Shown: positions 44,117-52,612, counted from the stretch's first letter. The stretch is 64,000 bases of DNA from VXYK01 sp965214565 (GCA_965214565.1 OZ243951.1:1240001-1304000); one strand, 5' to 3'. Program-made: numbers and translations. The notes: generated by a model from the sequence alone, not told the origin.

Positions 44117-45622
44117 TCAGGCACCCTCATAGAGACGCTGAAGGTCGACGAGTTCCACATCAGGCCGGACAGCAGCGGCGGCGGTCAATTCTGGGGTGAA
44201 GCCTTCGGCGGAGAACAGCAAGCGCTTCGCAGTGGGAGACAAGGTGACCCCCGAGCGGCCTGCCAGAAGATCTCCCAGACGGTCCAGGCGGGTCAGGGCG
44301 TCACCGCCGATCCGGTAGGACTTGGCCTCCCCGATCAGCTGGACGGTCTTGGTCTTCCCTTCAATACGGCCGCGCCGCAGCGCCGCCACGTCCAGCTCGA
44401 ATGCCTGGCGTCGACGACGGTCGTTCACCTGCAACGAAGCCGCTGTGTCGGCGGGGCCGCCCAGGGTCTCCTCTTGTGCATAGTGGTCTACCCAATAGCG
44501 ACACATCGACTCGAAATGGGGGCCGACGATCTGGGAGCGGTAGGTAGCTTCTGCGTCGGCCCACACCTCAAGGGCACGGCGGTCTTCCAGCCGGGCACGA
44601 TGCCGTCGGTTGATCAGGTGATGAAAGCGCACAATCGGGTCGGCGATCCGGTAGACCGGTCGCCGGTCGGCCAGCAGGTCCTCGTGGCGGACGACGAATC
44701 CAGCGGTTGTCATCACCCCTAGGTGGTGGCTGATCTCATTGGAAGTCCTGCCCACCGCCTCGGCAATTTTCGCCGGTGATGTCCGCCCGTGGGCCACCGC
44801 CTGAAGCATGGAGTAGTAGGCAGCCTCGTCGGTGACCCGGGGATCTTCTCGGAGAAGATAGTCGTCCTCCCGAAACAAGACATGCGACGGGTTCAACACC
44901 GTGGCAGCCAGCCATTGCGGCAGGTGCTCACAACGAGATGGAATCCCAGCGTCGGCAGTCAGGTCTTTGTAGCCGGCAACCCCGCCCACAACGGTGTCTA
45001 CCGCAAATGCCGCGTCTAGTTCTCCGATTCCCCAATAGCCCCGCGCCTGCCGGTAGTCGAAGGCCGTCAGCGGCATATCCAGCGTCGCTCGGCCTCGCAG
45101 GGGCGATGTCCCACTCAAGATCTGGGCCATCACCGACATGGCCGAACCGCACAAGACAACACTCACCGGCGCTGTCCACATCTCATCGAGGCCTCCGGCC
45201 CCGGCTTCGTCCATTACGGCCTGTAGCGCAGAATCCAACTCTGGGCTGTTCTGCCGGAGGTAGGGGTATTCATCGATTACCAATACCTGCGGTTGTGTTC
45301 CCCGCGTGCCCAGCACGCTCACTGCCTGCGCCATGGCATCACGCCAGTCCCGGAACGGCTGAGATGGCGCCCATTGAAGCTGCCGACTGAGGCTCTCGGC
45401 GAACCGGCCCAGAGAAGGCCGGCGCTCCTCCCGCAGTGACAAGTGGTATACCCCGCCTGTGGCTTCTACCAGGCGGCGCAGAAGATAGCTCTTACCATAG
45501 CGGCGTCGGCCGTACACGATCCCCAACCGAAGGCCCGGCCTTGGCGAAAGGACGAAACGCGACAAGTCTGCCCACTCGTTCTCGCGGTCGTAGAGGCTCT
45601 CCGGTCTCGTTGGCATGTGCAC
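44117..45622 (-). CDS. P-loop ATPase with C-terminal DUF234-like nuclease fold
   Basis: A 501-residue protein of the archaeal-ATPase type. The P-loop is GIVYGRRRYGKSYLLRRL (about residues 34-51), the Walker B is QVLVIDEYPYL, and a winged-helix segment (AEAVGRTSNEISHHLGVMTTA) is followed by a DUF234-like PD-(D/E)XK region with ELDVAALRRGR and IGEAKSYR. This is a mobile, patchily distributed family of unknown role, with defence or toxin-like functions proposed. Divergent from another ATPase at 45796. An alternative start is two codons in at 45616. Confidence 0.8.
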   Translation of the reverse strand: MHMPTRPESLYDRENEWADLSRFVLSPRPGLRLGIVYGRRRYGKSYLLRRLVEATGGVYHLSLREERRPSLGRFAESLSRQLQWAPSQPFRDWRDAMAQAVSVLGTRGTQPQVLVIDEYPYLRQNSPELDSALQAVMDEAGAGGLDEMWTAPVSVVLCGSAMSVMAQILSGTSPLRGRATLDMPLTAFDYRQARGYWGIGELDAAFAVDTVVGGVAGYKDLTADAGIPSRCEHLPQWLAATVLNPSHVLFREDDYLLREDPRVTDEAAYYSMLQAVAHGRTSPAKIAEAVGRTSNEISHHLGVMTTAGFVVRHEDLLADRRPVYRIADPIVRFHHLINRRHRARLEDRRALEVWADAEATYRSQIVGPHFESMCRYWVDHYAQEETLGGPADTAASLQVNDRRRRQAFELDVAALRRGRIEGKTKTVQLIGEAKSYRIGGDALTRLDRLGDLLAGRSGVTLSPTAKRLLFSAEGFTPELTAAAAVRPDVELVDLQRLYEGA

Positions 45623-45743
45623 TCACCGGCTCCATTCATATAAGTATAGTTATTAGAACTCTACTTACTATTATCAGGGTAACCCTAGATGTCAAGTTCC
45701 CTGCTGTCCGAATCCGACAGTTGCCTGAGTCGGACCACACCTG

Positions 45744-45784
45744 ATCCTTGAAAATAATGTATGACATGGTGGATTTTCAAGGAT
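45744..45784 (+). repeat. Perfect 12-bp inverted repeat, operator candidate
   Basis: ATCCTTGAAAAT (45744-45755) and ATTTTCAAGGAT (45773-45784) are exact inverted copies separated by 17 bp. The right arm touches the TAAACT -10 element of the gene at 45796. It lies in the AT-rich divergent region between the two ATPase genes and is not followed by a T-run. Confidence 0.75.
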
Positions 45785-45789
45785 AAACT
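45784..45789 (+). promoter_or_regulatory. -10 element of a probable leaderless promoter
   Basis: TAAACT ends 6 nt before the ATG at 45796 and shares its first base with the inverted repeat. Confidence 0.6.
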
Positions 45790-45795
45790 AAGCGG

Positions 45796-46959
45796 ATGCA
45801 GTTGATTGACCGTACTGTCGACGCCCAGAACCTGCGCGAGGCGATGGCTCACGCACCAGTGACCTTGTTGACTGGCCCTCGCCAAGCAGGGAAGTCCACA
45901 CTGGCCCGTGAGACCATCACCTCGTCGGCGGCAGCGTTCTTCGACCTTGAGGACCATCGCGACCTCGCTCGTTTAGCCGAGCCTACGCTGGCACTGCGCG
46001 ACACCGGCGAGACGATCGTGATCGACGAGGCCCAGCGGATGCCCGAACTGTTTCCGACGCTTCGGGTCCTCGTCGACGAGGACCGTCGCCCAGGCCGCTT
46101 CGTTGTGCTTGGCAGCGCATCGCCCGATCTCATCGGCCTGGGTTCGGAGTCGTTGGCCGGTCGAGTCTCCTTCGTCGAGTTGGGGGGGTTGCGGCTGTCC
46201 GATGTGGGAGCGCACCGACTCGATGATCTCTGGTTGCGCGGCGGCCTGCCCGAGTCGTTCCTGGCTCCGGTTAACGAGGTGTCGAACCGTTGGCGCGACG
46301 ACTACATCTCTACGTTCCTCGAGCGCGACCTGGCCAATCTCGGCTTCCGTTTCCCCGCCACGACGATGCGGAGGTTCTGGACGATGTTGGCCCACTACCA
46401 CGGGCAGACCTGGAACAGCGCCCGAATCGCCCGATCAATCGACGTGTCGGAGTCCACTGTGAGGCGTTACATCGACGCCCTCACCGACGCTCTGGTCGTT
46501 CGCCAACTGCCCCCGTGGTTCGCCAACATCTCCAAGCGTCAGGTCAAGTCGCCGCGGGTCTACATTCGCGATTCGGGTCTGCTGCACCGGCTGCTGGGCA
46601 TCGCCTCCATGGTCGACCTGGAACGCTCACCGATGCTGGGCGCCAGTTGGGAGGGCATGATCCTCGAACAGCTCCTGACAAGGTTCACCCCCGCCGACCC
46701 CGCCTACTGGTCGACTCACGGAGGCGCCGAACTCGACCTGCGCCTGGAGATCGACGGACGAATCCTCGGCTTCGAGATCAAGCGTACCACCCGCCCGGCG
46801 GCCTCAAAGTCGATGCACAGCGCCTTGGCCGACCTCCGCTTAGACCACCTATTCCTAGTCCACGCCGGCCCCCACAGCTTCCCCCTCACCGACCACATCA
46901 CCGCCAGCACCGCCACCGACCTCCTCACCGGAGACGCACCTCTCGCCGAACTGTTCTGA
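45796..46959 (+). CDS. AAA_14/DUF4143-family ATPase
   Basis: A 387-residue P-loop ATPase of the AAA_14-DUF4143 family. Walker A is LLTGPRQAGKSTLARE (about residues 24-39), Walker B is TIVIDEAQRMPELF, sensor GSASPDL, and the winged-helix region contains TMLAHYHGQTWNSARIARS. The C-terminal DUF4143 part ends in a PD-(D/E)XK-like pattern (ELDLRLEIDGR and GFEIKR). Function unknown; the family is scattered among genomes in a way that suggests mobility. Divergent partner at 44117; the pair splits the PTS locus. Confidence 0.85.
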   Translation: MQLIDRTVDAQNLREAMAHAPVTLLTGPRQAGKSTLARETITSSAAAFFDLEDHRDLARLAEPTLALRDTGETIVIDEAQRMPELFPTLRVLVDEDRRPGRFVVLGSASPDLIGLGSESLAGRVSFVELGGLRLSDVGAHRLDDLWLRGGLPESFLAPVNEVSNRWRDDYISTFLERDLANLGFRFPATTMRRFWTMLAHYHGQTWNSARIARSIDVSESTVRRYIDALTDALVVRQLPPWFANISKRQVKSPRVYIRDSGLLHRLLGIASMVDLERSPMLGASWEGMILEQLLTRFTPADPAYWSTHGGAELDLRLEIDGRILGFEIKRTTRPAASKSMHSALADLRLDHLFLVHAGPHSFPLTDHITASTATDLLTGDAPLAELF

Positions 46960-47355
46960 AGTGGTCAGGCCGATCGGTCCTGAAGTTGTCGGGGGGTGTT
47001 CTTGGAACACCGCGATATCGCGCTCCGTCACAATGTGTGGCCTGTTATCAGCGCAGACAGGCTGCCTGAGCCCAAAGCTCCAGAGGTTGAGGTCAGCCCC
47101 TCTTCTTGTTCGCATCTGACATGGCCGGACTTGCACGCGACATCCAACCTCGTCCAATAGAGGCAGTCCGAGGTCTGGGAAGCTCAAGTGTCGACTCCGA
47201 GCAGGCCTTCGGCACAGAAGTTCAGAGCCGCGCCATCGGCGGGCAGAAGCGCCGATTTGTCATATCCTCCTATTGCCGTATTGGCAGTAGCGAAGCATGA
47301 CGGCCATGTGACATGTTTACGTCAGCATTACGAAAAATAGGGGGAGGACCCGCGC
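46960..47355 (+). other. Intergenic region upstream of the PTS EIIC gene
   Basis: 396 bp without a supported gene. It holds two adjoining palindromes near its left end (46995-47022) and, next to EIIC, the GGGGGAGGA ribosome binding site. The AT-richer stretch around 47255-47340 presumably contains the PTS promoter and the binding site for the PRD regulator. Confidence 0.55.
46995..47022 (+). repeat. Two abutting palindromes
   Basis: GGTGTTC-TTG-GAACACC (46995-47011) is followed directly by the perfect 12-bp palindrome CGCGATATCGCG (47011-47022). The first could be an RNA hairpin ending the ATPase transcript, but no T-run follows. Both look like protein-binding sites. Confidence 0.6.
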
Positions 47356-48501
47356 ATGCAACGTATTCAACGTATCGGCGGTTTTCTGTCCAGCATGGTC
47401 ATTCCGAACATCGGAGCGTTCATTGCTTGGGGCTTGATTACCGCTCTGTTCATTCCACCCGGGTGGCTTGAGAAGACCGGGCTTGACTGGGATTGGGATA
47501 CCATCACAGGCAACACGGTCGGCCCGATGATCAAGTATCTGTTGCCGCTGCTTGTGGCCTATACGGGCGGCAAGTTGATTCATGGGCACCGGGGTGGTGT
47601 GCTCGGAGCTGTCGCCGTCATGGGTGTTATCGGTGGCGCAAACTTCGAGATCACCGTCGGTGGCGATGTGATCGGTGGTGATCCCCCGCAGTTCCTCGGA
47701 GCCATGCTGGTCGGACCCCTCGCCGGTTGGGTGATGCGAGAAGTCGACAAGATGCTCGAACCTCGCACTCCAGCGGGATTCGAGATGCTGGTCAACAACT
47801 TCTCACAAGGCATCTCCGGGCTCTTCTTGGCCATGTTGGGATATCGAATCATCGGCCCGATCATGAGCAACATCGCTGAGGCGTTCGGCGACATGGTGGA
47901 GAGCATCGACGATTCCGGTCTGCTGCCGCTGGTCGACTTGCCCATCGAGGTTGCCAAGGTGTTGTTCTTGAACAATGCCATCAACCACGGTGTGTTGACG
48001 CCGCTCGGTACGACCGACGTGGGCGAGACAGGGCGTTCGGTGTACTACATGCTTGAGTCCAACCCAGGGCCGGGCCTTGGTCTACTGCTCGCCTACTGGT
48101 TCGCTGGCAAGGGGCTTGCCAAGCTCTCCGCACCCGGCTCGATCATCATCCACTTCTTCGGTGGCATCCATGAGGTGTACTTCCCGTACGTGCTCATGAA
48201 CCCGGTGATGATCGTGGCAATGTGGGCGGGAGGCATCAGCGCCGACATCATCTTCACGATCTTCGATGCCGGATTGACGGGGCCACCTTCTCCAGGAAGT
48301 ATCTTCGCCTACTTCACGTTCACGCCGTCTGACGGGGCTGCGGCATTCGGTGTATATGCCGGGATCGCAGTCGGAGCAGCCGCCGCATTCTTTGTGGGCA
48401 GTATCTTGCTACGACTGTTCCCCGTGAGGGACATGACTGACGCCGACGACGAGAGCGACGACATGGCCGACGCCATGGCCGGCGTGCCAGGCATCTCATA
48501 G
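47356..48501 (+). CDS. mtlA: PTS mannitol-type EIIC (membrane) component
   Basis: A 381-residue multi-span permease of the mannitol/fructose PTS superfamily. It begins QRIQRIGGFLSSMVIPNIGAF like MtlA. It has the substrate and phosphorylation-coupling motif IHFFGGIHEVYFPYVLMNP (GGIHEIYFPYVLM in MtlA), and hydrophobic spans throughout. EIIB and EIIA are separate genes downstream, so this is only the C domain. Sugar specificity (mannitol or another polyol) is inferred from the family. A strong hairpin follows before the EIIB gene. Confidence 0.85.
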   Translation: MQRIQRIGGFLSSMVIPNIGAFIAWGLITALFIPPGWLEKTGLDWDWDTITGNTVGPMIKYLLPLLVAYTGGKLIHGHRGGVLGAVAVMGVIGGANFEITVGGDVIGGDPPQFLGAMLVGPLAGWVMREVDKMLEPRTPAGFEMLVNNFSQGISGLFLAMLGYRIIGPIMSNIAEAFGDMVESIDDSGLLPLVDLPIEVAKVLFLNNAINHGVLTPLGTTDVGETGRSVYYMLESNPGPGLGLLLAYWFAGKGLAKLSAPGSIIIHFFGGIHEVYFPYVLMNPVMIVAMWAGGISADIIFTIFDAGLTGPPSPGSIFAYFTFTPSDGAAAFGVYAGIAVGAAAAFFVGSILLRLFPVRDMTDADDESDDMADAMAGVPGIS

Positions 48502-48523
48502 CGGGGCCTGAAGTCTGACATTT

Positions 48524-48563
48524 GTTGTGGGGTGGTCCGGCCGAAACTGGACCGCCCCACAAC
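48524..48563 (+). promoter_or_regulatory. Strong 15-bp stem-loop between EIIC and EIIB genes
   Basis: GTTGTGGGGTGGTCC (48524-48538) pairs with GGACCGCCCCACAAC (48549-48563) at 15 positions, one of them G-U, around a 10-nt loop. No T-run follows, so it is more likely an mRNA stabiliser, processing site or attenuator that sets different levels of EIIC and EIIB. Confidence 0.75.
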
Positions 48564-48597
48564 ATGAGTACGACCACAAGACACTGGAGGGACCGAC

Positions 48598-48927
48598 GTG
48601 ACAGAACGCGTGACCAAGCAGGCCGACGAGATCAAACTCATCGTCTACGCCTGCGAGGCTGGTATGGGCAGCAGCTTGATGGGCGCCAACCAGCTCAAAA
48701 AGATGGTGAAGAAGGCGAAGCTCGACATCAACGTCGTGCATTCACCTGTGGGCCAGTTGACAGACGCAGCCGATGTGGTGGTCGTCCACAAGGGTCTGGC
48801 CAAACAAGCCAAGGCCAAAGTTCCGGGGGCAGCGATCATCCCGTTCACGCTGTTCATGAACGACCCGGCCGTGAAGGCACTGGTCTCGAACCTGACCTCG
48901 GGCGAGCCAGTCGTTTCCGCAATGTGA
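48598..48927 (+). CDS. PTS mannitol-type EIIB component
   Basis: A 109-residue cytosolic domain that takes phosphate from EIIA and passes it to the sugar bound by EIIC. The phospho-Cys is C19 in VYACEAGMGSSLMGA, the form used by mannitol-type EIIB. GTG start with GGAGGGA upstream. Followed 9 bp later by EIIA. Confidence 0.9.
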   Translation: MTERVTKQADEIKLIVYACEAGMGSSLMGANQLKKMVKKAKLDINVVHSPVGQLTDAADVVVVHKGLAKQAKAKVPGAAIIPFTLFMNDPAVKALVSNLTSGEPVVSAM

Positions 48928-48935
48928 GTTGACTG

Positions 48936-49391
48936 ATGGACGACTCGCTCTCCGCCGTTCTCACTCCCGATGACATTGTTCTCGGTCATCATTCCGATTC
49001 GATGAACGAGGCCATTGAGCACGCTGGCGGACTGCTGGTGGCGCGAGGGTCGATCTCCGACGAGTACATCGACGGGATGAAGCAGCGCGAGACCAAGGTT
49101 TCGACCTATCTGGGCAACGGTGTCGCTCTGCCTCATGGAGTGCTTGAGAGCAAGGAATACATCCGTTCCACGGGGATCGTGGTGGTTCAGCACCCTGCCG
49201 GGGTCGACTGGCAGGCGGGAACCGCCCATCTGGTTGTGGGCCTGGCCGCGGTCGGCGACGACCATGTGCGGGTGCTCTCCCAGCTTGCCGAGGTCCTCCA
49301 GGACGAGGACCTGTGCGAGACGCTCTGGCGCACCACCGACGCCCAGTTCCTGTACGACTGCCTCACCGCTGACCCTGACGACGACGACTAG
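48936..49391 (+). CDS. PTS mannitol/fructose-type EIIA component
   Basis: A 151-residue EIIA domain that accepts phosphate from HPr. The phospho-His is H67 in GNGVALPHGVLESK, in the family-typical ALPHG motif. It starts LTPDDIVLGHHSDSMNEAI and ends with an acidic tail (DPDDDD). It lies between EIIB and HPr in one transcription unit. Confidence 0.9.
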   Translation: MDDSLSAVLTPDDIVLGHHSDSMNEAIEHAGGLLVARGSISDEYIDGMKQRETKVSTYLGNGVALPHGVLESKEYIRSTGIVVVQHPAGVDWQAGTAHLVVGLAAVGDDHVRVLSQLAEVLQDEDLCETLWRTTDAQFLYDCLTADPDDDD

Positions 49392-49418
49392 ACAACCTTT
49401 GACCTCTGGGGGGACCGA

Positions 49419-49676
49419 ATGGACCGTGAGATCATCATTACCAATCCGCAGGGTCTCCATGCACGCCCTGCATCTGCTCTTGTTGAGCAGATGAAATCCT
49501 TCGACGCGAAAGTGAGCGTCGAGGTTGGTGCAAAGTCCGCAAATGCAGCGAGCATCATGAGCGTGCTTGCCCTCGGTGCAACGACCGGCGACACCGCCCG
49601 GGTGACCGCTGAAGGCGCCGATGCGCAAGCCGCTCTCGATGCCGTTGAACTGATCCTGACTTCGGAGGACGACTGA
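49419..49676 (+). CDS. ptsH: HPr phosphocarrier protein
   Basis: An 85-residue HPr that carries phosphate from enzyme I to EIIA. The phospho-His is H14 in NPQGLHARPASALV. The Ser of SIMSVLALG stands at the usual regulatory position, though no HPr kinase is seen here. GGGGGGA precedes the ATG. Followed after 1 bp by a small gene of unknown function. Confidence 0.94.
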   Translation: MDREIIITNPQGLHARPASALVEQMKSFDAKVSVEVGAKSANAASIMSVLALGATTGDTARVTAEGADAQAALDAVELILTSEDD

Positions 49677-49677
49677 A

Positions 49678-49992
49678 ATGGCTCGATTGAATCACGATGC
49701 TCTCAGTGAGGCTGTAAGTACCGCCGTGGGCGCAACACCAGACCCGAGCGGCGAGGCTGACCTTGTGTTCGACAAGGGTTCGATCAAGGGTTCCATCATT
49801 GTGGCCTCTGAGACAGGGGATCTGAAGGGCGCCTTCAAGCGGGCCAAGAAGATCAACGGCTACCGCTGGGTTGCGATCAACCGCGAGGATCTGTTCGGTG
49901 CCAATCCCTTGTCTCTGGGTTCCAAAGCAGGGATTCTCGACGCTGCTGGCAAGGTCCTAAAGAACGCCGACACCCCTCGCCGCAAGGTCTGA
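49678..49992 (+). CDS. Small protein of unknown function at the end of the PTS operon
   Basis: A 104-residue soluble protein, unlike any domain I recognise. It contains the repeated GSIKGSIIVAS, a basic segment LKGAFKRAKKINGYRW and a C-terminal KAGILDAAGKVL. The ATG starts 1 bp after the HPr stop, so translation is coupled. Encoded strictly with HPr, it may act on the PTS (for example as an HPr or EIIA partner), but nothing in the sequence proves this. Confidence 0.65.
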   Translation: MARLNHDALSEAVSTAVGATPDPSGEADLVFDKGSIKGSIIVASETGDLKGAFKRAKKINGYRWVAINREDLFGANPLSLGSKAGILDAAGKVLKNADTPRRKV

Positions 49993-50040
49993 GCCTCCTA
50001 GTCGTTCAGGGAGAGCGTACGGATACCAGTAGCGCTCACG

Positions 50041-50073
50041 CTACTGAGAGGAAATATTCGCTACTCTCAGTAG
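50041..50073 (+). promoter_or_regulatory. Inverted repeat upstream of the methylamine operon, operator candidate
   Basis: CTACTGAGAG (50041-50050) and CTCTCAGTAG (50064-50073) are exact inverted copies around 13 nt. Positions 50046-50070 match 59714-59738 in front of the Tmm-like gene at 17 of 25 bases, with both outer blocks (GAGAGGAAA and ACTCT) identical. It could also be the terminator of the PTS operon, but no T-run follows. Confidence 0.6.
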
Positions 50074-50195
50074 ACGCGCCCTGATTGATAGTGCTACGGT
50101 CGCCCCACGCCTGCAGAAGCTGACACCGCGGCGCTCGCCAACGCACCCCGGCCACGCCCACGCAGGTCGTACATTCATTTTCAATTGGGGGAGAC

Positions 50196-51596
50196 ATGGC
50201 CACTGATCTTGAGATGTTCGTAGGGGCCGATGGCCGCGAAGAGCAGGTAAGGGAGGTGGAAGCCCGTATCGAAGCCGACAACATCCAGTACTTGTACTGC
50301 CAGTTCCTTTCCGTCACAGGACGGATCATGGGCAAAGGCATACCGGCTAAGCATTTCGGCATGATCGCCCGGAAAGGCTTCCAACTCGTCTACGGCTCGA
50401 CAGCAAACCTGTTCATCGACCGTCACGGTGACTACATCGGTTACGGGCCCGAGGCCCGCGAGTTGGTCGGCCTCGCCGAACCGGAGACTTTCATGCCTCT
50501 GCCGTGGGACAGTCGCACGGCACGGGTCTGGTGCACGCTGTTTCGCGGTCGTGAAGAGGAAGTCGACGGCGGCGCCTTCCTGACCTCGGACTGCCGGGGC
50601 AACCTCAAGCGCATCCACGCCGAGTTCGAGGCCAAGCACGGGCTGCATCTCCGTGCGGGCTGCGAGCCCGAGATGATGTGGCTGCGAGCCGACGAACACG
50701 GCAAACCCACCGTCGAGGGCTTGACCAAGCCCAACTGCTACCACATCGACCAGTTCGCGGAGCTGCAACCGCTGATCCACAGGGTCGTCGAGTACTGCGA
50801 GGCGATGGGTCTCGACATGATCCAGGGCGACCACGAGGACGCACCCGGGCAGCTGGAGCTCAACTTCAACTTCGACCGGGCCGAACTCACCGCCGACCGG
50901 CTGAGCACCTACCGACAGGTGTGCAAGCAGGTGGGCCGGGAGTTGGGCGCGTTTCCGTGCTTCATGCCCAAGCCCTTCATGGGCGTGTCTGCCAACGGAT
51001 GCCACCACAACATCTCGCTGTGGGACGCGGACGGAAACAACAAGTTCATGCCCGAGGGGGACAACCCGCAATTGCCGGGCCCGGTCGGCATGAAGGCCAT
51101 CGGGGGGATCCTCGAGCATGTCCGTGCGCTCACCTGCTTGACGTCACCGACCGTCAACTCCTACCGCAGGCTGTGGGACACCGGCTTCTGGGCGCCTGTG
51201 TTCGCCGACTGGGGATTCCAGAACCGCACCACTGCGCTGCGGGTCAGCGCACCGGGGCGCTTCGAATACCGCTCCGTGGACAGTGCGGTCAACCCAGCCC
51301 TGTCGTTCGCCGGTCTGCTGAAGGCCATGGACGATGGTCTGGACCGCAGTCTCGACCCGGGCGAGCCCGAGGAGCGCAACATCTACGAAGCCCTGAAGGA
51401 GGGCAAGCAGGTCAAGAAGATCCCGCTCACCTTGGGCGAGGCGCTCGAGGCGCTCGACAACGACGAGGTCGTCAAGTCGGCGCTTCCCGGCGAGATGTAC
51501 AAGGTGTTCACGCACTACAAGACCGACGAGTGGGAGCGGTTCCTGCACACCGTCTCAGACTGGGATGTTGAGGAGTACCTCGACGTCCTGCCCTGA
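50196..51596 (+). CDS. gmaS: Gamma-glutamylmethylamide synthetase / GlnT-type ligase
   Basis: A 466-residue glutamine-synthetase-fold ligase of the GlnT/GmaS group, which joins glutamate to methylamine (or ammonia) with ATP. Family landmarks are FLSVTGRIMGKGIPAKHF at the start, GCEPEMMWL with metal Glu, IQGDHEDAPGQLELNFNF, GVSANGCHHNISLW, and SPTVNSYRRLW. The gene is followed by three MgsABC-like genes, the same order as in N-methylglutamate pathway loci, which supports GmaS rather than ammonia-assimilating glutamine synthetase. The symbol rests on context and family. Confidence 0.8.
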   Translation: MATDLEMFVGADGREEQVREVEARIEADNIQYLYCQFLSVTGRIMGKGIPAKHFGMIARKGFQLVYGSTANLFIDRHGDYIGYGPEARELVGLAEPETFMPLPWDSRTARVWCTLFRGREEEVDGGAFLTSDCRGNLKRIHAEFEAKHGLHLRAGCEPEMMWLRADEHGKPTVEGLTKPNCYHIDQFAELQPLIHRVVEYCEAMGLDMIQGDHEDAPGQLELNFNFDRAELTADRLSTYRQVCKQVGRELGAFPCFMPKPFMGVSANGCHHNISLWDADGNNKFMPEGDNPQLPGPVGMKAIGGILEHVRALTCLTSPTVNSYRRLWDTGFWAPVFADWGFQNRTTALRVSAPGRFEYRSVDSAVNPALSFAGLLKAMDDGLDRSLDPGEPEERNIYEALKEGKQVKKIPLTLGEALEALDNDEVVKSALPGEMYKVFTHYKTDEWERFLHTVSDWDVEEYLDVLP

Positions 51597-51682
51597 TCCG
51601 CACTGCTCAACGGGCCCGCCTGTTGGGCTGCTTCAACGTCAACAACAATTCACAACATCAGAACAATTAGGGAGGTAGCACC

Positions 51683-52612
51683 ATGTGCGGCATCGCAGGA
51701 GTGATCCACCGCGACGGCACGGCCGATATAGGCGCCGAATTGACAGCCATGCTGCAGGCAATGAAGCACCGCGGGCCGGATTCCACCGGCTACGCGGTGT
51801 ACGGACCGGCCGACGATCTTGTCGTTATCCGCTTCGTGCTCGCCGAGCCGAACCGCAGCACCGGTTTCGGCATGGAGGAACGACTGGCTCGCAACCGGAT
51901 GGAGGTGGAAGCTCGGCTCGCCAAGATCGGTGCCAAGGTGGCGACAGTCACCAGCGACACCGGATATGCGTTCCGGGCTACGGTCCGCTACAGCGGTGAA
52001 CTCAAGCCACTGGCCGACTACCTCGAAGATGTTCCAGGTTGTGAGGTGCTGTCGCTGGGCAATTCGCTGGAGATCATCAAGGACATGGGAGACGCCGACA
52101 CCGTGAGTGACCAGTACGGCCTGGGCTCGTTTAGGGGGACTCACGGAGTTGGGCATGTGCGCATGGCCACCGAGTCCGAGGTCGACCTGGCAAGTGCACA
52201 TCCCTACTGGGCCTACCCGTTCGCCGATGTGGCAGTGGTCCACAACGGGCAGTTGACCAACTATCACCAATGGCGCCGCCGGCTCGAGCAGGCGGGACAT
52301 CGGTTCCAGAGCGAGTGCGACTCCGAGATCATCGCGGTGTATCTCGCTGAGAAGATGTCGGGCGGGTTGTCACTGGAGACGTCCATGAAGGACAGCCTCG
52401 ACGACCTCGACGGTGTTTTCACCTACGTCTGTGTCACGGGCAACGAGTTGGGGATCGCCAAAGATGAGATGGCCGCCAAACCGCTGGTGCTGTTCGAGTC
52501 TGACGATCTGGTGGCGGTGGCCACCGAGGAAGTGTCGATCCGGACCCTGGTCAAGCGCGAGGTCGAGACCCGCGACCCGTATGAGCGGGAGGTGTTGGTA
52601 TGGCAAGTGTAG
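51683..52612 (+). CDS. mgsA: N-methylglutamate synthase amidotransferase subunit (MgsA-like)
   Basis: A 309-residue class II glutamine amidotransferase domain. The mature N-terminal nucleophile is C2 in MCGIAGVIHRDG, and the active-site blocks MKHRGPDSTGY, GHVRMATESEVD and VVHNGQLTNY follow. In MgsABC this subunit corresponds to the N-terminal third of glutamate synthase. GGGAGGT precedes the ATG. The stop overlaps the mgsB start by 13 bp. Confidence 0.8.
   Translation: MCGIAGVIHRDGTADIGAELTAMLQAMKHRGPDSTGYAVYGPADDLVVIRFVLAEPNRSTGFGMEERLARNRMEVEARLAKIGAKVATVTSDTGYAFRATVRYSGELKPLADYLEDVPGCEVLSLGNSLEIIKDMGDADTVSDQYGLGSFRGTHGVGHVRMATESEVDLASAHPYWAYPFADVAVVHNGQLTNYHQWRRRLEQAGHRFQSECDSEIIAVYLAEKMSGGLSLETSMKDSLDDLDGVFTYVCVTGNELGIAKDEMAAKPLVLFESDDLVAVATEEVSIRTLVKREVETRDPYEREVLVWQV

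Noticed and set aside
48502..48597. Intrinsic terminator between EIIC and EIIB
   Set aside because: The stem is strong but not followed by a T-run, and EIIB has no obvious separate promoter.
50196..51596. Housekeeping glutamine synthetase
   Set aside because: The sequence is of the GlnT/GmaS type and the gene leads an mgsABC-like set, so methylamine ligation is the better reading.
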